From: Distichodus sexfasciatus
Taxonomy: Eukaryota; Chordata; Actinopteri; Characiformes; Distichodontidae
Direction: 5' to 3'
Assembly: GCA_032718565.1 (NCBI GenBank)
Contig: JAVGVS010000757.1
Location: forward strand, 48,501-112,500
Length of the DNA stretch: 64,000 bases
Part shown: positions 47,006 through 58,429 of the stretch, piece after piece
Layout: every line of letters starts with the position of its first letter
Numbering within the stretch: the stretch's first letter is position 1
The notes under the pieces: model-generated
What the model was told of the DNA's origin: nothing
The model's database searches: none
Seen by the model: only the letters and a program-made list of their open reading frames with translations
Program-made: the position numbers and the translations under genes

Positions 47006-47249
47006 TTAAAAAACACACCCAGCTCACTACCAGTAATTCTGTGTTTTGATACTCCTCCTCTACACACTGGGAAGCAGCAGGTTTTTTGCAGAGCGTGTGT
47101 GTGTGTGTGTGAATGTTAGTCAGTGTGTGTTTAGTAGTTTCGACTGAGGCTTTGCGTGTCCTCTATCGTTAAAAACACACACATCTCGTTAACAGTGAGT
47201 CTGCTTTTGTAGTCATCTTCTACACACAGCTTTTTATCCAGTGTGTGTG

Positions 47250-47260
47250 AGTGTTTTAAC

Positions 47261-47291
<31 letters not shown>
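47250..47291. repeat. (TG)n at the eva1a 3' end
   Basis: TG repeat starting within two bases of the eva1a stop codon on the minus strand, so the transcript carries a CA repeat directly after the stop. Confidence 0.8.
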
Positions 47292-47292
<1 letters not shown>

Positions 47293-47294
<2 letters not shown>

Positions 47295-48442
47295 AGTAGT
47301 ATCGGTTGAGGCTTCGCGTGGCCGGGACGTCCGGCTGGCCGTTCATCCAGATTTCCCGGATGATCCTCTCGCGCTCCTCCAGCCGCTGTGCTCGCTCCAG
47401 CTCCTCGGCCGAGGTGAAGACGTTGGTGTTGAGGGTGCGCTCGAAGCGCCGGTGTCGCCGTGCCGACAGGTCCGATCCTGCGTCCCAGTCCGAGTCTGAG
47501 TCAGAATCCGAGTCCGAGTCTGAGTGCTCCGGACGCTGCTTCCTCCTGATCGCGGCTCGCCGCTGCCCCCTGCAGTCCGTCCGGCACGAGATCTGCACCA
47601 CCAGCGCCAGGAGCGTGAGGAAGAGTCCGGCACACACTCCACACATGAAGTACAGAGCACAGCGCTCCGGGTGCTCTGTAGAACACACACACACACACAC
47701 AGACTAAAGTAAAATGTTAAGGGACTTTTATTATATTCTAAACTTCTTCCTAATCCTAACCTTAAACTTCATCATAATCTATTTCAAGCCCTAAAAATAA
47801 CCATAATCTAACACTAGCCCTAAACCTCAACCATAATCTAATCCTGGATCTAAACCATAAACTAATCCTTAACATTAACTTCACATTAATATAATCCTGA
47901 ACCTAAGCCATAATGTAATCCTAAAGTAATCCTAAACTCACCGTAAAATGATCTTAATTCAAAACCACAACATAATCTAATCCTAAACCATACCAACCCT
48001 AACCCTACAATTGACCATAATCTAATCCAAACCCTGAACCTCACCATAATCTAATTCTAATCCTAAACCACACTATGATATAATCCTAATCCTAAACCAC
48101 ATCATAATCTAATTTTGTCCCTAAAGCTCATAATATAATCCTAAACTACACCATAATTTAATCCTAATCTTAAACTACACCATAATAAAATACTAAAATT
48201 CCTAAATACTAAACCTAACCATCACCTAATCCTAATCTTAAACCTAACCATGATCTAATCCTAAACCTAAGCATATTCTAATCCTAATTCTATACCTAAC
48301 CATCACTTAATCCTAATCCTAATAATAATCTAAACCTATTCCTAAACCTAACCATAATCGAACCCTAACACTAAACTCCCACTACCACAACGTTACCTGA
48401 AATGTAGGTGAAGGCTGCCAGAGCGTTGCTGACCAGGGCCAT
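47293..48442 (-). CDS. eva1a: Eva-1 homolog A (TMEM166)
   Basis: Single-pass membrane protein of the ER/lysosome; the mammalian protein promotes autophagy. Coding exons 48442-48397 and 47675-47293 join in phase for 142 residues; human EVA1A has 152. The start MALVSNALAAFTYIS matches human MALLSNILAAYSFVS, and the ATG context is good (gacATGg). Residues 22-44 (ALYFMCGVCAGLFLTLLALV and on) are the transmembrane helix, followed by a Cys/Arg-rich stretch, a Ser-Asp repeat (SDSDSDSDSDSDWD) and SARRHRRFERTLNTNV. The diagnostic C-terminus FTSAEELERAQRLEERERI to RSLNRYY spans 102-142. EVA1B lacks the RRHRRFERTLN block, so EVA1A is the better name. A GC-rich shadow frame on the other strand over this exon is not a gene. 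Confidence 0.94.
47705..48370. repeat. Degenerate cctaa-type minisatellite in eva1a intron
   Basis: About 660 bp of imperfect units based on ACCATAATCTAATCCTAAAC. The words cctaac/ccctaa resemble telomere repeat, but the period (about 20-25 bp) and the ataatcta part argue for an independent minisatellite. It fills most of the only coding intron of eva1a. Confidence 0.8.
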
Positions 48443-48576
48443 GTCCGATCTGTTGCTGTGAGTCTGATCTCCAGCAGTCTGATCTCTTTCGTTCACTCCC
48501 TCGCTTTCTCTCTGTCTGTCTCCGGAGTGATTCTTCTCCTCTGGACGTGGCCCGGTCTTCCCTCGCTTCGACTTCC
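48443..48576 (-). other. eva1a 5' UTR or N-terminal extension in exon 1
   Basis: The exon holding the eva1a start continues upstream to an acceptor (ttacag|ggaag, exon base 48576). This stretch has no stop in the eva1a frame and encodes a charged peptide (GKSKRGKTGPRPEEKNHSGD then RQRESEGVNERDQ). It is either 5' UTR or a longer N-terminus fed by an upstream exon. Confidence 0.6.
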
Positions 48577-48939
48577 CTGTAACACACACACACACATATC
48601 CGTGTTTGTCTGTTTGAACTTTGCTGTTGCATAAGCAATAATCCAAACCAGCGTCTTCTTTACCTTTGACTCTCTGATTGATTTTTGCGTGTCTTTCATT
48701 AGCGGATTTAAATTCACTTTAAGTAAACAGGCCACGTATTCACACACAACCTCTTGTGTGTGTGTGTGTGTGAATATTGATTTCATTTGGAAAAACAAAC
48801 CGCAGAACCAGTCATACAAAGTCATTGAGACTCGTAAAAGGACACAATGGCAACGGCACAAAGTATAGTTTCAGCATCGTCATGGTGATGTGCGTTGCAT
48901 GACGTATACTGCATATAACATATATTATCACATATGTGA

Positions 48940-49135
48940 CCCTCCACGGCAAAACCAGTCGCTTGTCGCAATGGAGGTTTCCCAGAAAAACGAACGTTTA
49001 TGTTGCGTGGGGTGAAATTTTGGATTTTTTGTTTTTAGTGTTTTGAAACAGTGGAAGGTCTATACTGTACTGTTGTGAATAAATTTGGCTGAAAAACTTA
49101 CCCTTTCCATCCTAAAAACATGACTTTCTTTCAGC
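48940..49135. repeat. Dispersed tgaccctccacggcaaaacc repeat, copy 1
   Basis: Almost the same 190-bp sequence occurs at 63564-63755 in the same orientation, with shared blocks aaaccagtcgc, gtttatgttgcgtgggg, gaaacagtggaaggtctata and ccctttccatcctaaaaac. The family is not one I can name. Confidence 0.85.
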
Positions 49136-49845
49136 ACTCTTTTCTGATTTCCTTTTAGAATCTGAAAACTGAAATCAGATCTTGAAATCTGTTTTCTGAT
49201 TTTAGTATTAGGATTAGGGTTAGGGATCGAATCATAATTCGTAAAAATGTCATGTCTTGAAATCTAATCCCGATTGGGGTCGCGGAGGGAACCGCAGCCT
49301 ACCCCGGGGACTTGGGGGCGCAGGCAGGGAGCAACCCTGGGAAGGCGCCAACACACCGCAGGGCACGTCTTGAAATCTGATTTCCAATTTTTGTTTTAGT
49401 ATCGGAAAACCAAATCAGATCTTGAAAGCTGTCTTCCACTGTTTTTAGAATTAAAAAGGCAACTCAAATAGGATCACCATCTTCACATTTTGCATTCAGA
49501 ATTTGAAACCCAAAATCATGTCTTGAAATCGATTTTCTGATTTTTTGTTTAAGAATCAAAATTCCAAATCAGTTCTTAAAATTCATGTTCCAATGTTGGT
49601 TTTAGTGTTGGACAGCAAAATCACATCTTAAAATATATTTTCTACTTTTTAAATAATCAGAAACCCAAATTTGAAATCTGTGTTCTGATTTTAGGTCTTC
49701 AATTTTGTTTTTCTATTTTTGTTTAACATTTTGTCTCAGATTTTTGTTTTAAAATCTGGTCTTGAAACCCATTTTCTAATTTTAGTTTTAGAATCAGAAA
49801 CACATATCAGGTTGAAATTTGCTTTCCAATTGTTCCAATGACTTA
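49136..49845. repeat. Minisatellite of cttgaaatctgattttc units
   Basis: About 12 degenerate units of roughly 55-65 bp (TCTTGAAATCTGTTTTCTGA, TTTTTGTTTTAGAATC). It is interrupted at 49273-49366 by a GC-rich block (ttggggtcgcggagggaacc, cgcagcctaccccgggg, aaggcgccaacacaccgcag) that matches the tail of a common fish LINE/SINE family. Confidence 0.75.
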
Positions 49846-49950
49846 AGTCAGAGTGTGTCGGGACGAGTGGGCAGGTGAAGAAGGGGTCTGGGGTAAGAGA
49901 TCGGGGTGGTAACCTTGACGACAGAGTTGAGGCGGGGGTCGGAATCCTAC

Positions 49951-50079
49951 CTGCAGCGGGGTCAGAGGTCAGGGGCGGGAAGTGGTCAGGAGCAGCGCTG
50001 TCTCCCACCACGTTGGGGTCATGAGGTCGCGAGGGGGGTGGGGCAAGAGGGGCAGAGTCCTGAAGAAGCTTCTTTGGAA
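49951..50079 (-). other. Possible upstream exon of eva1a
   Basis: A 129-nt block with an acceptor (tctctccag|ttcc) and a donor (ctgcag|gtagga). It is open in one frame (PKKLLQDSAPLAPPPSRPHD, then AAPDHFPPLTSDPAAG). It ends in phase 1, and exon 48576 begins with the two bases needed, giving GKSKRGK in the eva1a frame. If spliced, it would add at least 88 Pro- and Glu/Arg-rich residues before the conserved Met. No start codon is seen in it, so further upstream sequence would be needed; it may equally be a 5' UTR exon or chance. Confidence 0.35.
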
Positions 50080-50712
50080 CTGGAGAGAGAAAGAGAGAGA
50101 GAGAGGGATTTAAAAAACGAGAATAGAAAAGAGGAAGAACGGGGGAGAAGGAGAAAAAGATAGAGGCAGGGAGGGAGGGAGGGGAAGAAGTGATAAATGA
50201 GGAAGATGAGGAAGAGGGAGAGCGGTGGAGAGATGAAAAGGGAAAGAGAGAAAGACAGAGAGAGAGAGAGAGAGGGAGAGAGAAACAAAAGGTGAATAGA
50301 GAGTGGAAGCAGGAGAAAGGGAGATGAAGAAGAATGGAGAGAGGAAGAGTGAGGGAAAAAGAGAGAGAGATGAGGGAAAGAGAGCAGTAGAGAGATGGAA
50401 AAGGAGAGAGAGCCAAGACAGATAGAGAGAGAGACACGAAGTGAGAGAGCAGTGGAGGAGAGAGGGAAAGAGGAAAAGGAAGAGGAAGAGAGAGACATGG
50501 GGGGACAGAACGAGAGATGAAGAGAGAGGGAGAGGAAAAGAAAAAGAAATAGAGAAAGATGAGGAGGAGAAAGAGAGGAAAAGGAAGGAAGAGAGAGAGA
50601 GAGAACAAGGGAGAAGAAGAGGAAGGAATGGAGAGAGAGATAGAGGAAGAGAGGGAGCAAGAAAGAAAGAAAGGAAGGAAGACAGAGAAGGTGAAAGAGA
50701 GAGAACGGATAC
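50080..50712 (+). repeat. 630-bp polypurine tract
   Basis: Almost only A and G on the + strand. It directly abuts the acceptor of the possible eva1a upstream exon, where it reads as an extreme polypyrimidine tract. Frames rich in Ser/Leu or Arg/Glu across it are compositional. Confidence 0.9.
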
Positions 50713-50769
50713 AAGAGAGTCATGACTCAGTCTGAGATCATGCCATTTCCAGATATCACACATCACTTC

Positions 50770-51067
50770 CCATAACACCACACACACACACACACACACA
50801 CACACTTATAAACACCCACACGCTCTCTCGTACACACACACACACACACTTATAAACACCCACACGCTCTCTCGTACACACACACAGACACACACACACA
50901 CACACATAAACACCCACACGCTCTCTCGCACACACACACACACACACTATCACACAGACGAAAATTCCCGAGCTAATGTTCCAGTCATTCGTCCACAATG
51001 CCAAGGGTTTTAAAAATCGCAGCGGCTGTGATGTGGTTACAAAACTGACCCCAAGTCCATCTGCCAA

Positions 51068-51098
<31 letters not shown>

Positions 51099-51875
51099 CA
51101 CACACACACACACTCAAACACGTCCCTCTTTGTTGACTTTGCAGAGCGCTGTTCTAAAGGAACTGGCAGAGATACTGCAGAAATCAGCACTGACATTCAT
51201 CCAGACTGAAACACACACACACACACATAACCCTCCCTTCATGTGGTGTTTCCACTCACTGTTGTGTTAATGTTAAAATGTGCTAAATAATGCTGATGCT
51301 GAACTTTAACCCCCTAAACTAAAAGGAAATGTGTTGGTCGGTTTAGAATTGATTACACACACACACACATGTAATCATGGCCAAGCAACACACACACACT
51401 TCCCCTGGAGTTGAGAAGGGGGGAGGAAAAAGAAAATAAATGAAAGAGGAAAGAGGAATGATTGCTGGTAGGCCTCATGTCAAGCTTCATCAAACTGACA
51501 CACTAATCACCATGAACAAGAGAGAGAGAGAGAGAGAGAGAGAAAGAGTGACGGGAGAGATAGAGGGTGAGAAAGGAAAGAAAGAGATAAAGAGAATAAA
51601 AGAGAGAGAGGGTGAGAGAGAGACAGAAGGAGAGAAGAACAGAAAAAGAGAAAGGGAGAGAGAATGAGGAAAAGAGAGAGAGAGAGAGAAAGAGCGGAAA
51701 AAGGGAGAAAGAGAGAGAGAGTCAGAGTCGGATGGAGAGAGAGACTCTAATCATGGCTCCTAAAGCTCCAGCTTTCTTGTGTGATTACAGGACTCTGATT
51801 GGAGGCACGTGTGTGTGTGTGTGTGAGTGAGTGAGTGAGTGAGTGAGTGAGAGAAAGAGAGAGAGGGGGAGTTAA
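50770..51875. repeat. (CA)n clusters and second polypurine tract
   Basis: (CA)n with repeated ttataaacacccacacgctctct modules at 50775-50946, (CA)n at 51067-51115 and GA-rich at 51510-51745. (TG)n then (GAGT)n lie at 51812-51850. No gene. Confidence 0.8.
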
Positions 51876-51879
51876 AGAA

Positions 51880-52145
51880 CAAAATCTGAAAAGAAAAGCA
51901 AGTGAAAAATAGAAACATGTTCCTGAACTGATCCAACAATTACTCCCCAGGAAGCACTCCACATCTGAGCACCGCAGCGAGTGTGTGTGTGTATGTGTGT
52001 GTGTGTGTGTGTTTGTTGACTCTGGCACTGTACTGCAGTTCTGATCTGCACAGGAACCACCGACACTAAAACCAGCGAAGCGTGGAATTCTGGGACAGCA
52101 GGAGTCCTGGACGAGGCCGGCCTCCAAAATAAAGATGTCTAATTA
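51880..52145. other. Unique-looking patch, no gene assigned
   Basis: Mixed-composition DNA around a (TG)n run (51980-52012). Could hold a non-coding first exon of eva1a on the minus strand, but nothing in the sequence decides this. Confidence 0.3.
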
Positions 52146-52149
52146 TAAG

Positions 52150-52850
52150 TACAGTGTGTGTGTATGTGTGTGTAAAGCTGCCAATACGGGGACCTGATTA
52201 CACACCAACAATGTGGGGACCTGTGTCATTGTGGGGACGTAAACCCAACTCCTCACAAAGTTAATCACTGCAACATAGCTATTACTTCAGGCTTAACCTC
52301 CCCTTTAAAAATCCAATAAGCTCATATCCTTACAAGTGTGTGTGTGTGTGTTTAGCTGCATAGCGAGGACTTTTACCTGTTTACACACCAATAAAGTGGG
52401 GACATATGTCATTATGGGGACATAAAACCCAGAATTATTATTTAAGCTAAACTTTTCCCTCTAAAATCTCACTTCCCATAATGATTATGTTCTTTAAAAA
52501 GTGTGTGTGTGTAAAGTGTGTAAACCTCCCAATATGGGAACTTTGACCTGATTGCACACCAACAATGTGGGCACCTGTGTCATTATGGGGATGTAAAACC
52601 AAGTCCCCACAAAGTTAATCACTACAACATAGCTAGTAATTCAGGCTTAACCTCCCTTTTAAAATCTAACAAGTCCCCATCATGCTCATATCCTTACAAG
52701 TGTGTGTGTGTGTTTGTGTTTGCACACCATCATAATGGGACTTTGACCTGTTTACACACCAATAAGTGGGGACATGTGTGATTATGGGGACACAAAGCCC
52801 ACAATTTTAAACTTTTTGAAGCTGAACCTTTCTCTTTAAAATCTCATATG
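52150..52850. repeat. Tandem copies of the ggggacctg repeat
   Basis: Four modules of about 170-190 bp, each with a (TG)n run, ggggacct(t)tgacctg, acacaccaa(c/t)aatgtgggga, cattatggggacgtaaa and caaagttaatcac. They start near 52150, 52335, 52500 and 52700. Related to the single copy at 5655. Confidence 0.7.
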
Positions 52851-53204
52851 TTTATATACAGCATTTATATACAGCATATAATCATAGCACCGATAAACCC
52901 CCCTCACGATCAGCTCCCCATCGGCAATCGTTCGGTCGGATCAAAATCAAACCCGTTTGAAATTCAGACGGCCCCTCGTGAGGATATCGCACTGTTGAAG
53001 CAGAGCCACAAGCCAACTCCCCTCAACCTCAGTGGGTCTTCTCAATGCGTCTGCGCGAACACAGAACTGGAAGTGATTTGCAAGCAGAGTATAGGGTACA
53101 AACATGGCGACGTGTTGTGTAAGGTGAGCAGTCAGGTTGCATTTGAGCATCGGCCCATGTAGTGTGTCGTTTACAAAACGACTTAAAAAATCACACAGTG
53201 TAAC
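52851..53204. other. Unassigned, open frame of doubtful reality
   Basis: A 104-codon plus-strand frame (52848-53162) covers most of it, but it begins in simple AT sequence and has no family resemblance. Possibly part of an unrecognised MITE. Confidence 0.25.
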
Positions 53205-53370
53205 CCCAGCCTTATCCAGAGCAACTCCCATTTCCTAATTACAGGACTAGGACTTAATCCCTGGAGCAACTTGGGATTAAGGGTCTTGCTCAGGGAGCCA
53301 ATATTGGAAGTGCTGGAGGTGGGATTCAAACCCACAACCTCTAACCACTAGAGCACCACCATCACCCAAA
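53205..53370 (-). repeat. tRNA-derived SINE, reverse orientation
   Basis: Minus-strand reading gives tggtgctctagtggttagag (A-box region) and ggtttgaatcccacc (B-box), then gagcaagacccttaatccca and the core remnant attaggaaatgggagttgct-ctggata. Same family as 1955 and 13925. Confidence 0.78.
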
Positions 53371-53374
53371 CCTC

Positions 53375-55665
53375 CCAAAAAAAACCCCCACAACACAAAC
53401 ACACGCTGATGTGAACACTCAGCGTTACACAGTGATGTAATGTGTTGGTGTGAAGTCCTGCTCGGGGTAAAGTGTTTATAAAAGAGGACGTTGTGTATAG
53501 AAATAGATTTTAGAGACCCATGTGGAGTTATGACATCATCTTCATCATGTGCTCACACTAGGTGTACACACAGGCATTAAGTTGAGCCATCTGTGTGTGT
53601 GTGTGTGTGTGTGTATATGTGCGTAACCAGAAGCCAAAGTAAATGTTTATGAACAGCTTATTACAGTTCAGTGGTGTTCCCTGATAGTTTGTTAATGAAG
53701 TCATAACTCCACATGTGTCTACAATTGTAATATTTTTTTAGTGAGAAACAGTAATTTATGTACACACAATATATACACCCTAAAATTACGTATATGCAGC
53801 GTTAATAAATTGAGTTTTGGGTGTTTATTGTATGTCTTATCTTTTTAACTTGTTATACTTTCTAAAAAACGTTTTTTTCTGTGGTTGCACAGCCAAAGAA
53901 AATGTGGTTTAGGATACATTTCACTGCGTGCTGCACTTTTATAACAATGCATGTGACAAAAAATCTCGAATCTTGAAAATACTATTAAAAATAATAATTA
54001 ATAATAATAATTGCATGCTTATTACGTGTATTATATATATATATTAGAAGTGCATGATTCAGAATGTATTGATTTGATTCCAATTCTTTGGCTCGATTCA
54101 AAATTGATTCATAAGCGAGTCATGATTCAATACATAGATGAACTTGTTTCCAGATTGCTGTTTTGGACTTCAACAAGGGTGTGTGTGCAACCAAAATGTT
54201 TGTAGCCTTGCATAGGGCCCTAAATACTCTTTCTATACACAACGTCACCATTTATAAACATTCTACCCCTGGCAGGACTTCACGCTCAACACACTGCGCA
54301 ACATTCTGAACATTCATATCAGTGTGTGTGTGTGTGTGTGTGTTCTTGTTTACATGACCTTTTCAGATTTAAGACTTTCTAATGAGCAGCTTGGTGACCC
54401 TCTGTATGCATTTATGTGTGTTTATATGCAGTATACATTTTGTGTGTGTGTGTGTGACCTGGTGTGTGTGTGTGTTCATGTTTGTCTTTCTTATTCAACC
54501 CTATAATTAGCAGTTCACTCGGTGCATGCATTTGCATTTGTTCTTTTGCATATGTGAATACTTACGCACATGTGATTATGTGTTTGTCTGTTTGCATACT
54601 GTGTGTGTGTGTGTGTGTTTAGAGGAAAATAAACTCCTGCTGTTTAATGACCTGTTATGAGTGTGTCACACACTCCTCCATACATCCTGCTACACAAAGC
54701 TCTTTCTTTGTGGGTCTAATTTGGACACACACACACACACACACACACTTGGCTATTTTTGAAAAGTTGGCAAATGCTATTGTACTCCGGCTCCCAGAAC
54801 AGACGGCTCTGGTCAGTTCTGGCCAGTTCAGACTGGTGCAGCAAATCATTGTGCTTGTAACTTTAAACTGCTTGTTCAAAAATTAAACTTAGTTTTATGT
54901 TAAACTCACATCAGATTTAAAGTATATGTAATTTAACTATCCTCAATAAGTTACCATCATGTTAATAATACAGTCCCTCCAGGATTTCGTGGGCCTTTTT
55001 TGAAATTGTTGTGCCCTAAAATGGCTGATTTTGCAGCAGCTTTTCTAAAAAATTGTGATAAAAGTTGCAGTCTTTTAGGCGTTTTGTTGCAATAAAGTTG
55101 CATGAGCAAGTGAAAGTTACGATTTTGTCCCCCTTTATAATGATTCTTTAACAATTAATCAAAATGAAGGGAACAAAACCACTATTATTTTTATTAGCTA
55201 TTAATCGTTTAGTTATTTTTGAAGGTAAATGTGAGACGTTTTTATCACACGTTTCCTGCGTCTTCTAAACGCAACGAGGAAGTGAGTTCACTGACGTATG
55301 GCTCAATGTTTTGCAGGAAACGACAATGACTGAAGAAAAATTGTGGAAAAGTTGCAGTAATCAGTCAAAATGGCACAGTAGTAATGAATTTGCAGGGACT
55401 GGCTGAGTTTGTGTTAACAGTTGTGATCGCAACATTGCAAATACGTGTAGGTATGTATGTCAGGTTTATCAGGTGAACAATGAATGAACTCTAATGGGGC
55501 AAGTAATCTAATCTAATCTACATCGAATCCAGGATAATCTAATCTAATGAGGAAATGATGAGTGTGTAGCGATGGGTGAAGTGTGGGTCAGGGTGAGGAG
55601 TGTGTGGAATGTTCTGGATTAGCTGCATTTTCTTAAACTGGCAAGTTCCATTTCCACTCCTCATG
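53375..55665. other. Intergenic, microsatellites only
   Basis: (TG)n at 53591-53616, (TA)n at 54035-54044, (TG)n at 54321-54342, 54441-54472 and 54600-54620, and (CA)n at 54724-54749. 54045-54130 has gattca/gattcga words like the hAT-type MITEs. No gene seen. Confidence 0.5.
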
Positions 55666-55671
55666 TCTGTC

Positions 55672-56725
55672 CAGGGGTGGGTTTCCCAAAAGCATAGTTG
55701 CTAATGTATAATATGTTAATTGCTAATGTACAGTAGATTAGTTGCTAATGTACAATATGTTAGTTGCTAATGTACAGTAGATTAGTTGCTAATGTATAAT
55801 ATGTTAGTTGCTAATGTACAGTAGATTAGTTGCTAATGTACAATATGTTAGTTGCTAATGTACAATAGATTAGTTGTTAATGTATAATATGTTAATTGCT
55901 AATGTACAGTAGATTAGTTGTTAATGTATAATATGTTAATTGCTAATGTACAGTAGATTAGTTGCTAATGTATAATATGTTAATTGCTAATGTACAGTAG
56001 ATTAGTTGCTAATGTACAATATGTTAGTTGCTAATGTACAGTAGATTAGTTGCTAATGTACAATATGTTAATTGCTAATGTACAGTAGATTAGTTGCTAA
56101 TGTACAATATGTTAATTGCTAATGTACAGTAGATTAGTTGCTAATGTACAATATGTTAGTTGCTAATGTACAGTAGATTAGTTGCTAATGTACAATATGT
56201 TAATTGCTAATGTACAGTAGATTAGTTGCTAATGTACAATATGTTAATTGCTAATGTACAATCTGTTAGTTGCTAATGTACAATATGTTAATTGCTAATG
56301 TACAATATGTTCATTGCTAATGTACACTATGTTCATTGCTAATGTACAATTTGTTAGTTCCTAAAGTACAATATGTTAATTGCTAATGTACACTATGTTC
56401 ATTACTAATGTACAATTTGTTAGTTGCTAATGTACAATAGATTAGTTGCTAATGTACAATATGTTAATTGCTAATGTACAATATGTTAGTTGCTAATGTA
56501 CAATATGTTAATTGCTAATGTACAGTAGATTAGTTGCTAATGTACAATATGTTTTGTTGCTAATGTACAATATATTAATTGCTAATGTACAGTAGATTAG
56601 TTGCTAATGTACAATATGTTAGTTGGTAATGTACAATATGTTAATTGCTAATGTACAGTAGATTAGTTGCTAATGTACAATTTGTGAATTGCTAACATAG
56701 TTAGCAACTATGCTTTTGGAAAACA
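55672..56725. mobile_element. MITE ends enclosing a 22-bp minisatellite
   Basis: The left end (gggtttcccaaaagcatagt, then tgctaa) is matched by an inverted right end (ttagcaactatgcttttgga, then aaac). Between them about 45 units of 22 bp run from 55698 to about 56690. Each begins GTTGCTAATGTACA; two versions (ending GTAGATTA and ATATGTTA) tend to alternate, giving a 44-bp higher order. The unit starts with the innermost bases of the inverted repeat (gttgctaa), suggesting the array grew from the element's own end. Confidence 0.85.
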
Positions 56726-56729
56726 CAGG

Positions 56730-57300
56730 CAAAATGACTCAACATGGCTCCAGTCTTAAGAACACAAATTTAGAAATAGACTAAAACCAAAGCCCTATTG
56801 TATAGAAACAACTGGTTTCTAGAACATGGATTAAGTCTAGTCTAGGCTTAAAACTAAGTCTAGTCTCTAACTAGCCCTGCGATGAGCACTACCCCAACGA
56901 TGAGCAGTGATCAACAGATTAAAGTACAATAATGCACAAAAGCAAAAGCAGCAGAAGTACTGCAAATTTCAGGTACTTTTAGCCAGTGAGGTTCTAGTGG
57001 AGGACTTTGAACTTTTACTCATTTTTGTTGGTAATATTTACTTTTACTTACGTACTGGTTTCAGGTTCTCTTTACTACACCGCTCTTCACAGTGTATTCT
57101 TTCATTCCTGCTTCTAATTACCATCTAATGAAACAGTGTCGTCTCAGCAGGGTCTGGATGCCGACGTCCATTAGTGCCGCTTCATATGCACAAAAATGTG
57201 ATTATATAAGTGTGATGCAGTAGTGATTATGTCATCAGCGGCCTTGTGATGTGACACAATTAAAGACCAAATCTGTTGATCAAGGCGAATATCAGCGAGC
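56730..57300. other. Intergenic with a palindromic repeat fragment
   Basis: 56820-56875 holds atggattaagtctagtctag and ttaaaactaagtctagtct, akin to 12845-13190. The rest is unassigned. Confidence 0.5.
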
Positions 57301-58025
57301 GATTATGTCATTGTGAACACAGTGCACCACAACCAAATGTGAGCTCTGCATTTGACCTCACTGTGAAGGGGCAGCACCCGGTAAGCAGTGCTTGGGGATG
57401 GTACGTCCAGAACTTGCGGTCCAGAACTTGAAACCAATGACAGGGACGCTACCTTGCTCATGAGTACCTCCGTGGTAGCTTTGCCAGTGTGGATCACTGA
57501 GTACCTCAGTGGTGCCTTTTTTCAGGTTTGGAACTTGAACCGGCAACCTTCTAATCGCGGGGACAGTACTTTGTCCATGAGTACCTCCATGGTACCTGTA
57601 CCGTTCCAGGACTTGAACCGGTAACCTTCCGATCACGGGGGACGGTACCTTGTCTATGAGTACCTCCAGGGCACCTATACGGTTCCAGGACTTGAACTGG
57701 TAACCTTCTGATCACGGGGGACGGTACCTTGTCTATGAGTACCTCCATGGTACCTATACCGTTTCAGGACTTGAACCAGTAACCTTCTGACCACGGGGGA
57801 CGGTACCTTGCTCACGAGCATCTCAGTGCTACCGTTACCGGTCCGGCACCTCAGTGGTGCCTTTACCATGTTTGTAATTTGAACCGACGACCTTCCGATC
57901 ACAGGGACAGTACCTTGCTCATGAGTACCTCAGTGGTACCTTTACTGGTCCGGATCACGGTGTACCTCAGTGGGGCCTTTACTGGTTCAGAACTTGAACC
58001 AACAACCTTCAGAAGAAGGGAGAAG
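57300..58025 (-). repeat. SINE with tandemly amplified promoter head
   Basis: Minus-strand reading: the head is repeated about six to seven times with a period near 79-80 bp (57490-58010). Each unit has ggaaggttaccggttcaagt and cctggaacggta-caggtaccatggaggtactca-tagacaaggtaccgtcc. A single tail follows (tccccaagcactgcttaccg, ggtgctgccccttcacagtg, aggtcaaatgcagagctcac). The B-box GGTTCAAGTCC is present in most units. Confidence 0.8.
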
Positions 58026-58179
58026 TTTAGCTTGAATAAAAGTTTTACGTCCTCACAATGACACAGGTCCCCACCTTGTTGGTATGTTCCTATATTGGGA
58101 GCTTTACAAACACACACACACACACATAAACACACACACACAAACACACACACTCACACACACACACACACACACACTC

Positions 58180-58220
<41 letters not shown>

Positions 58221-58425
58221 CACAAACACACACAGCCTAAGAGAATGCACTCAGGTGGAGGAGATTTCAGAGACACGTCCAACGCCACAGGCAGCGTGAA
58301 CACACAGAGACAGAGTCTTCAGACACAAACACACACACACTCACTCACTCACTCTAGCTCTCTCACGCAAGCTTTGACCGAATTTGCTGAGAGCCTGTCG
58401 CATCGGGAAAGCCACGGATGAATAA
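58026..58425. repeat. Short ggggac fragment and (CA)n block
   Basis: cctcacaatgacacaggtcc (58050) belongs to the 52150 family. (CA)n follows at 58110-58233, with (ACTC)n at 58338-58352. Confidence 0.7.
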
Positions 58426-58429
58426 GCAG

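Noticed and set aside
47306..47707. 133-codon plus-strand frame opposite eva1a
   Set aside because: Antisense shadow of a GC-rich coding exon; the minus strand matches EVA1A throughout.
47705..48370. Interstitial telomere repeat
   Set aside because: The words cctaac/ccctaa occur, but the unit is longer and irregular with ataatcta inserted. A true telomeric hexamer array is absent.
49736..50805. Several 230-290-codon frames on the minus strand
   Set aside because: Compositional translations of the polypurine tract. Only the 129-nt part at 49951-50079 has splice sites and mixed sequence, and it is listed separately.
55698..56690. CRISPR-like or centromeric array
   Set aside because: 22-bp units with no spacers and only 1 kb long; the flanking inverted MITE ends explain it better.
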